Assembly (NCBI RefSeq): GCF_000392615.1
Contig: NZ_KB933398.1
Span: 20,707-84,706, forward strand
Source: Lysinibacillus sphaericus OT4b.31
GTDB lineage: Bacteria; Bacillota; Bacilli; Bacillales_A; Planococcaceae
Direction of reading: 5' to 3'
DNA: 64,000 bases
In this document: piece by piece, positions 17,407 to 30,289 of the stretch
Layout of the letters: each line of letters starts with the position of its first letter
Position numbering within the stretch: the first letter of the stretch is position 1
Notes under the pieces: generated by a model
Told to the model about the DNA's origin: nothing
Database searches by the model: none
What the model saw: the letters and a program-made list of their open reading frames with translations, nothing else
Made by a program: the position numbers and the translations under genes

Positions 17407-17633
17407 TTATTTCCTTGTCTGATAGTTATCATACCAAGTAATGCCATAAACGTCAATTAATTAATACAGCATTAATTTTCTAAGTGTAAAAATTTCTGAG
17501 AAGAAAACAGATATATTGGTTTTTTTAAAAGGTTTTTATTATAGATTTAAATTTATAGTAAAAAAGCTTCCTTTAAAATACATTAAATGGATTTATATAT
17601 TATTCGACAATTTTCGCAATCAATAATCTTTCA

Positions 17634-17662
17634 TTGAAACGAATTTCGTACTTCGTTAGAAT
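17634..17662 (+). promoter_or_regulatory. Sigma-A promoter of metG
   Basis: -35 TTGAAA (17634-17639), 17-bp spacer, -10 TAGAAT (17657-17662), 35 bp before the metG start. The 230 bp between this promoter and the abrB control region shows nothing else that I recognise; there is no T-box or S-box structure. Confidence 0.7.
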
Positions 17663-17664
17663 AG

Positions 17665-19674
<2,010 letters not shown>

Positions 19675-19684
19675 AAAATTCATG

Positions 19685-19722
19685 AAAGGCCTGCTGAATG
19701 GAAAAAAATTCAGCAGGCCTTT
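19685..19722 (+). terminator. Terminator after metG
   Basis: A perfect 15-bp stem, AAAGGCCTGCTGAAT (19685-19699) with ATTCAGCAGGCCTTT (19708-19722). The T tract is short, but the stem is strong. Confidence 0.75.
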
Positions 19723-19928
19723 CCAATCTGTCTTAAAAATATTCAATTTGTTATTTCAAAATAATTCTTTCGTATTATTTAACGGAGATTGGTGGGTATA
19801 TAGTAACGAAAAGCCTAATAGCAGTTGTGTGAAATGTCATAAAGACAAATTGTTTGTAACGCATTTGTAATGTTTACGCAAAATATGAAATAATATTTTT
19901 TAATAAAATCAATGTTAGGAGAATGACA

Positions 19929-20699
19929 ATGTTTATCGATACACATGTACATTTGAATGCAGATCAGTATGAAGAAGACTTACAAGAAGTAATTAGTAGA
20001 GCACTTGAAGCTAAGGTTGAGACTATGGTTGTTGTTGGTTTCGACCGTAAAACTATCGAGAAAACAATGGAACTAATTGAACAACATGATTTTATTTATG
20101 GTGTTATCGGTTGGCATCCGGTTGACGCGATCGATTGTACCGAAGAGGATTTGAAGTGGATTGAAAACTTAGCAGCACATCCTAAAGTGGTTGGTATTGG
20201 TGAAACTGGTTTGGACTATTATTGGGATAAATCGCCAAAGGATGTTCAGCAAGCACTATTCCGCAAACAAATTCATTTAGCGCAAAAAGTAAAATTACCG
20301 ATTGTTATTCATAACAGAGACGCTACAAGTGATGTTGTACAAATTTTACGTGAAGAGAATGCTGCTTCTGTAGGAGGCGTTATGCATTGTTATAGTGGCA
20401 GTGTAGAAACTGCACGCGAATGTATTGCTATGAATTTTATGATTAGTCTTGGGGGGCCGGTGACTTTCAAAAATGCCCGGATGCCAAAGGAAGTCGCAAC
20501 AGAGATACCTTTAAAGCATCTGATGATTGAAACAGACGCCCCATATTTAGCCCCACATCCATATCGTGGGAAACGTAATGAGCCAGCATTAGTGCCATTA
20601 GTTGCAGAAGAAATTGCCCGTTTAAAAGAGTTACCAATTGAGGATGTAGCGAGGGAAACTACAGCCAATGCGAAAAAATTTTTTGGGATTAACGATTAA
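19929..20699 (+). CDS. yabD: TatD family metal-dependent DNase
   Basis: 256 residues, a TIM-barrel metallohydrolase. Metal ligands are visible as H6 and H8 in DTHVHLN, the Glu of VGIGETGLDYYW, His of IHNRD and MHCYSG, and Asp of ETDAPYL. B. subtilis YabD stands in the same place after metS. ATG 19929 is used; the ATG at 19923 is only one base from the TAGGAG site. Confidence 0.94.
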   Translation: MFIDTHVHLNADQYEEDLQEVISRALEAKVETMVVVGFDRKTIEKTMELIEQHDFIYGVIGWHPVDAIDCTEEDLKWIENLAAHPKVVGIGETGLDYYWDKSPKDVQQALFRKQIHLAQKVKLPIVIHNRDATSDVVQILREENAASVGGVMHCYSGSVETARECIAMNFMISLGGPVTFKNARMPKEVATEIPLKHLMIETDAPYLAPHPYRGKRNEPALVPLVAEEIARLKELPIEDVARETTANAKKFFGIND

Positions 20700-20776
20700 C
20701 TAGCTGAGACGCCTCCAATACTGGATTTGTGGTGGGCTTAAAAAAGCACAGTCATTTTTTTTGAATTACATTTGGG

Positions 20777-20805
20777 TTGACAGTGCTAAATCTAGTCCGT
20801 ATAAT
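20777..20805 (+). promoter_or_regulatory. Consensus sigma-A promoter of yabE
   Basis: -35 TTGACA (20777-20782), 17-bp spacer, -10 TATAAT (20800-20805). Both hexamers and the spacer are perfect consensus, 29 bp before the start codon. Confidence 0.88.
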
Positions 20806-20834
20806 CCAACTTTGTATTAAGGAGGCGTTTTTTC

Positions 20835-22046
20835 ATGTCAAATAAATCCATGAAAAACTTGTTCTTAGGATCATTGAGGAGTAAGCAAACAATGATAAGA
20901 ATTACAACACTTATCTTGTTTGTAACTGTAATATCATTCGTACTTTATCAAGGTACCAAAAAAACCGTAACGCTTGACGCTAACGGAGAAGCAATTGAAG
21001 TAGCAACGCATGCCAAAACTGTAGAAGAATTTTTACAAAATCAAAATATAGATGTAGCAGCGCATGACAAAATATCACCCTCTCTGAACACCAAAATTGT
21101 TAACGGAATAGCAATTACATGGGAACAGGCAAAAGAAGTAACCATTTCAGTTGACGGAAATCAGTCAAAAGTTTGGACAACTGAAAAACTAGTGAAGAAC
21201 ATTTTGAAGGATGCCAATATCGAAGTATCAGAGCATGACGCATTAGTTCAAGGTTTGGATACAGAAGTAGGAGCAGATAACAAAATCGATATTCAAAAAG
21301 CGTTTCAGGTAGCGCTTGTCGATGGCTTAGAGAACAGACAAGTTTGGTCCACTTCGACTACGGTCGCTAACTTTTTAAAACAACAGGGAGTTCAGTTAAA
21401 TGAATTCGATCGTGTCGAGAATAACCTGGAGGACGTTATCACTCCAGAGAGTAAAATCGCAATAGTTCGCGTAGAAAAGGTTATCGATGTAGTGGAAGAC
21501 TCTTTAGATTTCGCAGTTGAAAAGAAGCAAGACGCTTCTTTGCAAAAGGGAAAAGAGAAGGTAGTAACAGCGGGCGAGAAAGGTTCAATTTCTCGAACGT
21601 ATGAAGTCGTGAAGGAAAATGGCAAGGTTGTGGCGAAAAATCTACAATCTGAAAAAGTAATAAAAGAGCCCACTAAGAAAGTGGTTTCAGTGGGAACTAA
21701 GAAGCTTGTAGCGAGTGCAACGACTGTATCACGTGGTTCAACGGAGCCCGCTAGTGGGAAAGAATTTTATGTAACTGCAACAGCTTATACGCCTTATTGT
21801 AAAGGTTGTTCGGGGACATCTGCTACAGGCATCAATTTACGTTCGGACTCTGGCCTGAAAGTAATTGCAGTAGATCCATCTGTTATTAAGCTTGGCTCAA
21901 AAGTATGGGTTGAAGGTTATGGAACAGCGATTGCTGGGGATACTGGCGGCTCAATTAAGGGTAATAAGATCGATATACTGGTACAATCAGATGCCCAGGC
22001 TCGTAAATGGGGGCGTAAGAAAGTGCGCATTAAAGTATTAAATTAA
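20835..22046 (+). CDS. yabE: YabE-like cell-wall protein with DUF348 repeats, G5 and 3D domains
   Basis: 403 residues. One membrane segment at about 20-39 anchors or exports the protein. Three DUF348 repeats follow (about 43-85, 100-140 and 158-200), then a G5 domain (about 210-290) and a C-terminal 3D domain (310-403) with DTGGSIKGNKID. The 3D fold, shared with MltA and Rpf-like proteins, is linked to lytic transglycosylase activity, so a role in peptidoglycan remodelling or outgrowth is expected. The gene has a perfect sigma-A promoter. In B. subtilis yabE precedes rnmV and rsmA in the same way. Confidence 0.92.
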   Translation: MSNKSMKNLFLGSLRSKQTMIRITTLILFVTVISFVLYQGTKKTVTLDANGEAIEVATHAKTVEEFLQNQNIDVAAHDKISPSLNTKIVNGIAITWEQAKEVTISVDGNQSKVWTTEKLVKNILKDANIEVSEHDALVQGLDTEVGADNKIDIQKAFQVALVDGLENRQVWSTSTTVANFLKQQGVQLNEFDRVENNLEDVITPESKIAIVRVEKVIDVVEDSLDFAVEKKQDASLQKGKEKVVTAGEKGSISRTYEVVKENGKVVAKNLQSEKVIKEPTKKVVSVGTKKLVASATTVSRGSTEPASGKEFYVTATAYTPYCKGCSGTSATGINLRSDSGLKVIAVDPSVIKLGSKVWVEGYGTAIAGDTGGSIKGNKIDILVQSDAQARKWGRKKVRIKVLN

Positions 22047-22087
22047 AAAAATTGTAAAATATATCAAACGTTATTCACTAAGCATTG

Positions 22088-22121
22088 GCTTTCCTGTATT
22101 GACTGGCAGGAAAGCTTTTTT
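22088..22121 (+). terminator. Terminator after yabE
   Basis: GCTTTCCTG (22088-22096) pairs with CAGGAAAGC (22107-22115), followed by six T. Confidence 0.88.
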
Positions 22122-22213
22122 ACGTAAAAAAACAAAGAGCCGAGTATTTCTGTACAATCCTACAGGGCAGTTGTAAAATGGTCTGAAGATAAGGTAGAAA
22201 AGAGGAGCTTTTT

Positions 22214-23654
<1,441 letters not shown>

Positions 23655-23715
23655 TAAATTTTGTTAACATTTTCATGAAGTATGAAAAAAAATATAGTTT
23701 TTTATAAAAAATAAG

Positions 23716-23745
23716 TTGACAACATTTATTGTTGGCTGATAAAAT
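23716..23745 (+). promoter_or_regulatory. Upstream promoter in the veg region
   Basis: -35 TTGACA (23716-23721), 18-bp spacer, -10 TAAAAT (23740-23745). Confidence 0.55.
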
Positions 23746-23756
23746 ATTATATTTTG

Positions 23757-23785
23757 TTGACATTTTTGGGCGTATCGCTTATAAT
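23757..23785 (+). promoter_or_regulatory. Consensus sigma-A promoter of veg
   Basis: -35 TTGACA (23757-23762), 17-bp spacer, -10 TATAAT (23780-23785), all consensus. The veg promoter of B. subtilis is a classic strong vegetative promoter. Confidence 0.9.
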
Positions 23786-23810
23786 ATTTATTAGTGAGGT
23801 GTAAGCGAAA

Positions 23811-24071
23811 ATGCCAAAAACTTTAGCGGACATTAAAAAGTCGTTGGATTGTCATTTGGGTAAACGTTTGCAGTTGAAAGCAAACGGTGGTCGCAAGAAA
23901 ACGGTCGAGTGTGCGGGGATATTGCGTGAAACATATCGTGCAATCTTTGTAGTCGAACTTGATCAAGAAGACAATACGTGCAAGCGCGTATCGTATAGCT
24001 ACACAGATATTTTAACTGAAGCAGTAGAGATTACATTTTTAGACGAAGCTCAGGCTGCTGTCGCAAAATAG
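23811..24071 (+). CDS. veg: Veg protein
   Basis: 86 residues, with the conserved core [20 protein letters not shown] and [14 protein letters not shown]. Veg is a small, highly expressed Firmicute protein; in B. subtilis it stimulates biofilm matrix genes, apparently by opposing SinR. The ATG follows GTGAGGTG. Two sigma-A promoters precede it. Confidence 0.95.
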   Translation: MPKTLADIKKSLDCHLGKRLQLKANGGRKKTVECAGILRETYRAIFVVELDQEDNTCKRVSYSYTDILTEAVEITFLDEAQAAVAK

Positions 24072-24100
24072 TTTCTAGTACTTATTTCTATATTTTGAAG

Positions 24101-24135
24101 CACTCATGCATGTTAAAACTGCATGAGTGTTTTTC
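24101..24135 (+). terminator. Terminator after veg
   Basis: CACTCATGCA (24101-24110) pairs with TGCATGAGTG (24120-24129), followed by five T. Confidence 0.85.
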
Positions 24136-24183
24136 GTTTTATGGGACATACTAAATTCGTCAGTTGTAAAAGGAGGAGTTTAT

Positions 24184-24366
24184 ATGCCTAGAAAAGGTAT
24201 CATGTCACCTCGATTAAAAGAAGAGATTGCCAAAGAACTTGGATTTTATGATGTTGTGGAAAGAGAAGGCTGGGGCGGCATAAAAGCTCGAGATGCGGGT
24301 AATATGGTTAAACGTGCCATTGAAATGGCAGAACGAGCAAGTAGTGAGCAAGAGCGTAATAAGTAG
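24184..24366 (+). CDS. sspF: Small acid-soluble spore protein, SspF type (alpha/beta)
   Basis: 60 residues, an alpha/beta-type SASP that coats DNA in the dormant spore. Signature segments are [15 protein letters not shown] and [19 protein letters not shown] 24184 lies 5 nt after the strong site AAAGGAGGAG; an earlier in-frame ATG at 24127 sits inside the veg terminator and is excluded. CATACTA at 24147-24153 matches the sigma-G -10, which suits forespore expression, though no good -35 is seen. Confidence 0.94.
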   Translation: MPRKGIMSPRLKEEIAKELGFYDVVEREGWGGIKARDAGNMVKRAIEMAERASSEQERNK

Positions 24367-24462
24367 TTTATTTATAATAGAATAGACTATTTATCAATTT
24401 TACTTCATTCAACGGCAAAGGATTTAAAACCTCTGCCAACACAACAAAACAACTGACGAAAG

Positions 24463-24501
24463 AGAACCGTTAAGCCGTAGAAGGTAAACGGTTCTTTTTT
24501 T
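24463..24501 (+). terminator. Terminator after sspF
   Basis: AGAACCGTT (24463-24471) pairs with AACGGTTCT (24487-24495), followed by seven T. Confidence 0.85.
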
Positions 24502-24560
24502 CAGTTTTCGTTTTCTCATTATGGTAAAATAAAATGAATAATCTTGCGCGAAAAGTGAAC

Positions 24561-24640
24561 GCGGATGTCACGGATTTTGAATTGTGCATGCACAATTCAA
24601 AATCTGGACGTAATCACGCCAAGGCGAAATTGATACGTGC
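24561..24640 (+). repeat. Dispersed intergenic repeat with 32-bp perfect palindrome, upstream of ispE
   Basis: Positions 24573-24604 are a perfect palindrome with half-site GATTTTGAATTGTGCA. It is preceded by GCGGATG (24561-24567) and followed by GGACGTAATCA and the CGCCAAGGCG core (24617-24626), then GAAATTGATA. Parts recur at 47939-47988 and 12529-12640. It ends about 25 bp before the ispE start. Confidence 0.7.
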
Positions 24641-24664
24641 TGTTGTTATGAGGGAGGAAGTAAG

Positions 24665-25531
24665 ATGCTTTATGTAAAGGCGCCTGCGAAAATTAATTTA
24701 ACATTAGATGTGCTATATAAAAGACCGGATAATTATCACGAAGTAGAGATGGTTATGACGACTGTCGATTTGGCAGATCGCATTAGCTTAGAGTCTCGAG
24801 AAGATGGTGTAATTGAAATTATCTCAACTGATAATTTTGTGCCAAATGACCACCGTAATTTTGCTTATCAGGCAGCGCGTCTTATTAAAGATACATACGG
24901 CATTGGGCAAGGTGTATCCATTACAATTGAAAAAGAAATACCTATTGCAGCAGGGCTTGCAGGCGGTAGTAGCGATGCAGCGGCTACATTAAAGGGCTTA
25001 AATGAGCTATGGAATTTGGATTTATCAATAGATGAGTTGGCCGAACTAGGCGCTAAAATCGGTTCAGATGTTTCATTTTGTGTATACGGGGGCACAGCAC
25101 TAGCAACCGGACGTGGGGAAAAAATTCAAGAATTGCCTGCACCCCCAAACTGTTGGGTAGTGCTAGCCAAGCCGAAAATAGGTGTATCAACAGCAGAAGT
25201 ATACGGTGGGTTAAAGGTTGAAGGCTTATCGCACCCAAATACTAAGCAAATGATTCAAGCCATTGAAACAGAAGATTATGAGTTGCTTTGTGCATCATTA
25301 GGAAATGTTTTGGAAACTGTAACATTTGATTTACATCCAGAGGTTGTGATGTTAAAAGAACAGATGAAGCGTTTTGGGGCGGATGCGACATTAATGAGCG
25401 GAAGCGGTCCTACGGTGTTTGGTCTAGTGGATAGTGAAGCTCGAGTGAGCCGTATTTATAATGGCTTACGAGGTTTTTGCGAGGAAGTTTATGCTGTGCG
25501 CATTTTAGGAGAGCGAAATACGCTTGCTTAA
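24665..25531 (+). CDS. ispE: 4-diphosphocytidyl-2-C-methyl-D-erythritol kinase
   Basis: 288 residues, GHMP kinase of the MEP isoprenoid pathway. Motifs are the N-terminal [12 protein letters not shown], the ATP loop [15 protein letters not shown] (about 98-112) and the C-terminal [11 protein letters not shown]. The ATG follows GAGGGAGGAAG. Confidence 0.96.
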   Translation: MLYVKAPAKINLTLDVLYKRPDNYHEVEMVMTTVDLADRISLESREDGVIEIISTDNFVPNDHRNFAYQAARLIKDTYGIGQGVSITIEKEIPIAAGLAGGSSDAAATLKGLNELWNLDLSIDELAELGAKIGSDVSFCVYGGTALATGRGEKIQELPAPPNCWVVLAKPKIGVSTAEVYGGLKVEGLSHPNTKQMIQAIETEDYELLCASLGNVLETVTFDLHPEVVMLKEQMKRFGADATLMSGSGPTVFGLVDSEARVSRIYNGLRGFCEEVYAVRILGERNTLA

Positions 25532-25587
25532 AAACGCATAATTGTGTTAATTTTACCTATAAATATTCGTGTTTAGGAGAGGGTCGC

Positions 25588-26415
25588 ATGAAATGGAAAC
25601 GTAGTGAACGACTAGTTGATATGACGTACTATTTACTAGAACATCCACATCAGCTGATCCCGCTAACTTATTTTTCAGAACTATATCAATCTGCAAAGTC
25701 TTCGATTAGTGAAGATTTAACGATTGTAAAAGAAACTTTCGAAGAAAAAGGAATCGGGTTATTGATGACAGTGCCGGGCGCTGCAGGGGGAGTAAAGTAT
25801 ATTCCTAAAATGTCCGAAGCAGAAGTTCGATTAGTCACACAGGATTTAAAGGCAGAGCTAGAACATTCAGATCGGTTATTGCCAGGTGGTTATTTATTTA
25901 TGACAGATTTACTTGGTAATCCGGATTTAATTAATCGGGTAGGAAAGGTGTTTGCATCTGCATTTGCTGACCAACAAATCGACGTTATTATGACCGTAGC
26001 AACAAAAGGAATTTCAATTGCCCATGCTATTGCGAGACATTTGAATGTACCTGTTGTTGTTGTGAGAAGAGATAGTAAGGTAACTGAAGGTTCTACCGTT
26101 AGTATAAACTACGTATCTGGTTCTTCCAGAAGAATTCAGACAATGGTATTATCAAAAAGAAGCATGAAGAGTGGGCAGCGCGTGCTTATCACCGATGACT
26201 TTATGAAAGTCGGTGGTACGATGAATGGCATGAAAAATCTATTAGAGGAGTTTGACTGTCAGTTAGCAGGCATTGCGGTGCTTGTCGAAGCAGAGCATGC
26301 AGACGAAACGTTAGTAGATGATTATTACTCACTTGTAAAGCTTCATGAAGTTAATGAAAAAGATCGTACAATTGCATTAAGTGAAGGTAATTACTTTTCA
26401 AAAAGGGAGAAATGA
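25588..26415 (+). CDS. purR: Purine operon repressor PurR
   Basis: 275 residues. An N-terminal winged helix (about 1-75) is followed by a phosphoribosyltransferase-like domain with the PRPP motif VLITDDFMKVGGTM (about 202-215). PurR represses purine synthesis genes, and PRPP relieves it. ATG 25588 follows AGGAGAGGG and gives the family start MKWKRSERLVDMTYYLL. It precedes ridA as in B. subtilis purR-yabJ. Confidence 0.97.
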   Translation: MKWKRSERLVDMTYYLLEHPHQLIPLTYFSELYQSAKSSISEDLTIVKETFEEKGIGLLMTVPGAAGGVKYIPKMSEAEVRLVTQDLKAELEHSDRLLPGGYLFMTDLLGNPDLINRVGKVFASAFADQQIDVIMTVATKGISIAHAIARHLNVPVVVVRRDSKVTEGSTVSINYVSGSSRRIQTMVLSKRSMKSGQRVLITDDFMKVGGTMNGMKNLLEEFDCQLAGIAVLVEAEHADETLVDDYYSLVKLHEVNEKDRTIALSEGNYFSKREK

Positions 26416-26418
26416 CAA

Positions 26419-26793
26419 ATGAATGAAGTAGCAACAACGAATGCACCAGCAGCAATCGGACCATACGCGCAAGGAATGATCGTGAATGGCATGTTTTATA
26501 GTTCAGGTCAAATTCCGCTAACTGCATCTGGTGAATTAGTAGACGGTGACATTGTCGCTCAAACGCACCAAGTATTTGCTAACCTTAAGGCAGTATTAGA
26601 AGCTGCGGGCTCATCACTAAACAATGTAGTGAAAACGACAGTCTTTATGAAAGATATGAATGATTTTGTTGAGATGAACGAAGTATATGCTAGTCATTTT
26701 GGACAACATAAGCCTGCGCGCTCAGCAGTAGAAGTCGCACGTTTACCAAAGGACGTAAAAGTAGAAATTGAAGTTATTGCCATTGTAAAGTAA
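26419..26793 (+). CDS. ridA: RidA family enamine/imine deaminase
   Basis: 124 residues, YjgF/YER057c/UK114 family. RidA hydrolyses reactive enamine and imine intermediates from PLP enzymes. The start [11 protein letters not shown], the catalytic Arg region [12 protein letters not shown] and the C-terminal VEIEVIAI are typical. It starts 3 bp after purR; its B. subtilis counterpart YabJ is needed for full purR function. Confidence 0.95.
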   Translation: MNEVATTNAPAAIGPYAQGMIVNGMFYSSGQIPLTASGELVDGDIVAQTHQVFANLKAVLEAAGSSLNNVVKTTVFMKDMNDFVEMNEVYASHFGQHKPARSAVEVARLPKDVKVEIEVIAIVK

Positions 26794-26801
26794 AAATATA
26801 G

Positions 26802-26848
26802 AAAACCCTTTGAAAGAATAGCAAGCTCTTTCAAAGGGTTTTTTTACT
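26802..26848 (+). terminator. Terminator after ridA
   Basis: AAAACCCTTTGAAAG (26802-26816) pairs with CTTTCAAAGGGTTTT (26828-26842) and a T run follows. Confidence 0.9.
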
Positions 26849-26963
26849 AAAGAGAAGAATAGTTGACAAACAATTGTCAAACTTTCCGCAAATTAGAGAA
26901 AATATTATAAAGAATTAGAGATGAAGTATTCAAATTTTTTAGAAAATTTGGTAGACTATAAAA

Positions 26964-26988
26964 AGGAAAATATTCGGTAATGCAGAAT
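26964..26988 (+). promoter_or_regulatory. Sigma-H promoter of spoVG
   Basis: -35 AGGAAAA (26964-26970) and -10 AGAAT (26984-26988), 13 bp apart, match the sigma-H pattern AGGAWWT / RGAAT. B. subtilis spoVG is the textbook sigma-H gene. Confidence 0.75.
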
Positions 26989-27032
26989 ATGATATTTTCA
27001 TTTAGGCATCTAAGAAGAGAGGTGGTGAGAAA

Positions 27033-27326
27033 ATGGAAGTTACTGATGTAAGATTACGTCGTGTACAAACGGATGGCCGCATGCGTGCGATTGCTTCCAT
27101 TACACTCGACAATGAGTTTGTGGTACATGATATTCGTGTAATTGATGGTAATACAGGTCTATTCGTCGCTATGCCTAGTAAACGTACACCAGATGGAGAA
27201 TTTAGAGATATTGCACATCCCATCAATTCTACTACACGAAATAAAATTCAAGATATTATTTTACATGCGTATCACAATTCTAACGAAGCTGAAGAGGCGG
27301 AAGAATTAGAAGGAATTGGTGTGTAG
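27033..27326 (+). CDS. spoVG: SpoVG, RNA/DNA-binding regulator
   Basis: 97 residues, starting [11 protein letters not shown] and containing [12 protein letters not shown] and [21 protein letters not shown], nearly invariant in the family. SpoVG binds nucleic acids and affects septation, cortex formation and many post-exponential genes. The ATG follows GAGAGGTGG. A sigma-H promoter is present. Confidence 0.97.
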   Translation: MEVTDVRLRRVQTDGRMRAIASITLDNEFVVHDIRVIDGNTGLFVAMPSKRTPDGEFRDIAHPINSTTRNKIQDIILHAYHNSNEAEEAEELEGIGV

Positions 27327-27393
27327 CAAAAAGAGAATTAATGCCAGCTTAAAGATTTATTTCTAATTTACTATAGTTTTGGTGATAGTTATT

Positions 27394-27425
27394 AAGAACT
27401 CTTCGGAATGAGGGGTTCTTTTTAT
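27394..27425 (+). terminator. Terminator after spoVG
   Basis: AAGAACTC (27394-27401) pairs with GGGTTCTT (27413-27420, one G-T pair), followed by five T. Confidence 0.7.
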
Positions 27426-27593
27426 TTTATGAAAAAATAAAAAAGTGCAAATTTAAGGCATACATAATAACATTCGAGCATAAGGCGTGATTGAATTAGG
27501 AATTCATCGATTTGTCAAGTCTACATGCCTTGAAATGAGTTGAATTTTGCTATATAGTCATAAGAGAAAATGAGCGTATTGGAGGACTTACAG

Positions 27594-28964
27594 ATGAGCA
27601 ACATTTTTGCTGTCATTTTGGCTGCAGGTCAAGGTACACGTATGAAGTCCAAATTATATAAAGTACTACATCCAGTATGTGGGAAGCCCATGGTACAACA
27701 TGTAGTGGATCACATTCAATATTTAGGTGTTAATCGCATCGTGACAGTTGTTGGACATGGTGCAGAAAAAGTGCAGCACCAACTTGGTGAAAAAAGCGAG
27801 TATGTTTTACAAGCTGAACAGTTGGGTACAGCACATGCTGTTCAACAGGCACAGGCTGTTCTAGGTAATGAAGAAGGCACAACTTTAGTTGTATGTGGTG
27901 ATACACCACTTATTCGCCCTGAAACAATGAAGGCTTTGTTCGAACATCACCAAGCTAAAAATGCCAAGGCGACAATTTTAACAGCTGTTGCTGAAAATCC
28001 AACAGGCTATGGTCGCATTTTACGTGGCGACAATGGACAAGTGAAGCAAATTGTTGAGCAAAAGGATGCTACTGCAGCGCAACAACTTGTGAAGGAAATT
28101 AATACTGGCACATATTGCTTCGATAACAAAATGTTATTTGAGACTTTAAAACATGTGAAAAATGATAACGTTCAGGGAGAGTACTATTTACCTGATGTGA
28201 TTGAACTTTTACAAAAACAAGGTGACATCGTCGAAGCATTTGTAACGGAAGATTTTGAAGAAACATTAGGGGTTAATGACCGTGTTGCGTTGTCACAAGC
28301 AGAGACGTTAATGCGTGCGCGTATTAATGAGCGTCATATGCGAAACGGTGTAACAATCATTAATCCAGAGGCTACGTATATTAGCCCAGATGCAGTTATT
28401 GGCTGTGATACTGTTATTCAACCAGGTTCTATGATTGAAGGCGTTACTGTTATTGGTGAAGATTGTATTATTGGACCAAACACGCAAATCATAGATAGCC
28501 GTGTTGGCGACCGTACTTCTGTGCATTCATCTGTAGTGCGTGAAAGCGCTATAGCAGAAGACACGGCTATTGGACCGTTTGCAAATATTCGACCACTTTC
28601 AGATATTGGTAGCCACGTGAAAATAGGTAACTTTGTAGAAGTGAAGAAAAGCAAGTTAGGGAATGACACGAAAGTATCGCATTTAAGCTATATTGGTGAT
28701 GCTGAAATAGGAAGTAACGTCAATGTTGGCTGTGGTTCCATTACAGTGAATTATGATGGGAAGAATAAGTTCCAAACAATTATTGAAGATGATGTATTTG
28801 TAGGATGTAATACTAATCTAGTTGCACCAGTAAAGGTTGGTAAAGGTTCATTTATTGCAGCGGGATCTACAATTACAAAAGAAGTTCCTGAAGATGCATT
28901 GGCAATCGCCCGTGCAAGACAAGAAAACAAACCGAATTATGTAAGCAAATTAAATTCAAAATAA
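27594..28964 (+). CDS. glmU: Bifunctional UDP-GlcNAc pyrophosphorylase / GlcN-1-P acetyltransferase
   Basis: 456 residues. The N-terminal uridyltransferase carries [20 protein letters not shown]; the C-terminal half (from about 250) is a left-handed beta-helix with hexapeptide repeats and the acetyltransferase site VEVKKSKLG and [10 protein letters not shown]. The product UDP-GlcNAc feeds peptidoglycan. ATG 27594 follows TTGGAGGA; the upstream in-frame ATG 27570 is not needed. Confidence 0.97.
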   Translation: MSNIFAVILAAGQGTRMKSKLYKVLHPVCGKPMVQHVVDHIQYLGVNRIVTVVGHGAEKVQHQLGEKSEYVLQAEQLGTAHAVQQAQAVLGNEEGTTLVVCGDTPLIRPETMKALFEHHQAKNAKATILTAVAENPTGYGRILRGDNGQVKQIVEQKDATAAQQLVKEINTGTYCFDNKMLFETLKHVKNDNVQGEYYLPDVIELLQKQGDIVEAFVTEDFEETLGVNDRVALSQAETLMRARINERHMRNGVTIINPEATYISPDAVIGCDTVIQPGSMIEGVTVIGEDCIIGPNTQIIDSRVGDRTSVHSSVVRESAIAEDTAIGPFANIRPLSDIGSHVKIGNFVEVKKSKLGNDTKVSHLSYIGDAEIGSNVNVGCGSITVNYDGKNKFQTIIEDDVFVGCNTNLVAPVKVGKGSFIAAGSTITKEVPEDALAIARARQENKPNYVSKLNSK

Positions 28965-28988
28965 TTATCAACTATACAGGAGGCCATC

Positions 28989-29948
28989 ATGCCGTATCAA
29001 TATGCAAACTCACAATTAAAAATATTCTCACTTAACTCTAACAATCCACTTGCTCAAGAAATTGCGCAGGAAATGGGTGTAGAATTAGGTAAATCTTCTG
29101 TGAAACACTTCAGCGATGGAGAGGTTCAAATTAGTATTGAAGAAAGTATTCGTGGTTGTGACGTGTTTATCGTGCAGTCTACTTCTGCACCTGTAAACGA
29201 ACATTTAATGGAGCTTTTAATAATGGTAGATGCGGTTAAACGTGCATCTGCTCGTACAGTTAACGTTGTAATGCCTTACTATGGTTATGCTCGTCAAGAC
29301 CGTAAAGCAAAAGCACGTGAGCCAATTACAGCTAAATTAGTGGCAAACTTACTTGAAACGGCTGGTGCAACGCGTGTCATCGTATTAGATTTACACGCAC
29401 CACAAATCCAAGGGTTCTTCGATATTTTAATCGACCACTTAATGGCAGTACCTTTACTTTCTGATTACTTCAAATCAAAAGGTATTCCTACGGAAGAAAT
29501 CGTCATAGTTTCTCCTGACCATGGTGGTGTAACACGTGCTCGTAAAATGGCAGAACGCTTAAAAGCACCAATTGCAATTATTGATAAGCGCCGTCCAAAA
29601 CCAAATGTTGCAGAAGTAATGAACATTGTGGGGAATGTTGATGGTAAAGTGGCAATCTTGATTGATGATATTATCGATACTGCAGGTACAATTACGATCG
29701 GTGCAGATGCATTACGTGCTGCAGGCGCAAAAGAAGTTTATGCTTGCTGCTCTCACCCAGTACTATCAGGTCCAGCTATCGAGCGTATCGAAAACTCAGC
29801 TATTAAAGAACTAGTTGTAACAAATACAATTCAGCTTTCTGATGAGAAAAAATCTCCAAAAATCACAGAGCTTTCAGTAGCTAAATTAATGGCAGATGCA
29901 ATTTCTCGCGTATACGAAAATAAATCAGTAAGTACGTTATTCGATTAA
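28989..29948 (+). CDS. prs: Ribose-phosphate pyrophosphokinase
   Basis: 319 residues, making PRPP from ribose 5-phosphate and ATP. Typical segments are [30 protein letters not shown] (flexible loop) and the PRPP motif [13 protein letters not shown]. It follows glmU by 24 bp and is probably co-transcribed; its product is the effector of PurR encoded upstream. Confidence 0.97.
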   Translation: MPYQYANSQLKIFSLNSNNPLAQEIAQEMGVELGKSSVKHFSDGEVQISIEESIRGCDVFIVQSTSAPVNEHLMELLIMVDAVKRASARTVNVVMPYYGYARQDRKAKAREPITAKLVANLLETAGATRVIVLDLHAPQIQGFFDILIDHLMAVPLLSDYFKSKGIPTEEIVIVSPDHGGVTRARKMAERLKAPIAIIDKRRPKPNVAEVMNIVGNVDGKVAILIDDIIDTAGTITIGADALRAAGAKEVYACCSHPVLSGPAIERIENSAIKELVVTNTIQLSDEKKSPKITELSVAKLMADAISRVYENKSVSTLFD

Positions 29949-30060
29949 TCAGATTTAGTTATTAGTAAATCATTAACTGCATGTAATCAGATTTTGTGGA
30001 TTAATGACTAGTTAAATGGCCTAAACGTGTAGTGAACTTAGCATAATTTGTGACAATTTA

Positions 30061-30097
30061 AGGACAAATCCGCATTTTTTAGTGGATTTGTCCTTTT
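30061..30097 (+). terminator. Terminator after prs
   Basis: AGGACAAATCC (30061-30071) pairs with GGATTTGTCCT (30084-30094), followed by TTTTTG. Confidence 0.85.
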
Positions 30098-30111
30098 TGT
30101 ATGCCTGTTAT

Positions 30112-30137
30112 GTGTGAAAATCTTTACTAAAGGGTAT
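30112..30137 (+). promoter_or_regulatory. Candidate sigma-B promoter of ctc
   Basis: GGGTAT (30132-30137) is a perfect sigma-B -10; GTGTGA, 14 bp upstream, matches 4 of 6 bases of GTTTAA. B. subtilis ctc is sigma-B dependent. It would give a ~145-nt leader. The remaining intergenic sequence shows nothing further. Confidence 0.4.
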
Positions 30138-30289
30138 ACTAGTAATTATTACTAATTATAGTTACGTTACTGTTAGAATATAGATGTAACTATTGTTAGA
30201 GCCGATAGCAGATGTCTACTGTTTATACATGCGTTAAACAACTACATCTTTGCTTAGGCTAATTTTTCTTGGAAGGGGAAGGTATAGAT

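Noticed and set aside
17407..17633. Possible T-box or S-box leader before metG
   Set aside because: No specifier stem, T-box sequence or SAM-riboswitch core is seen, and a sigma-A promoter sits 35 bp before the start codon.
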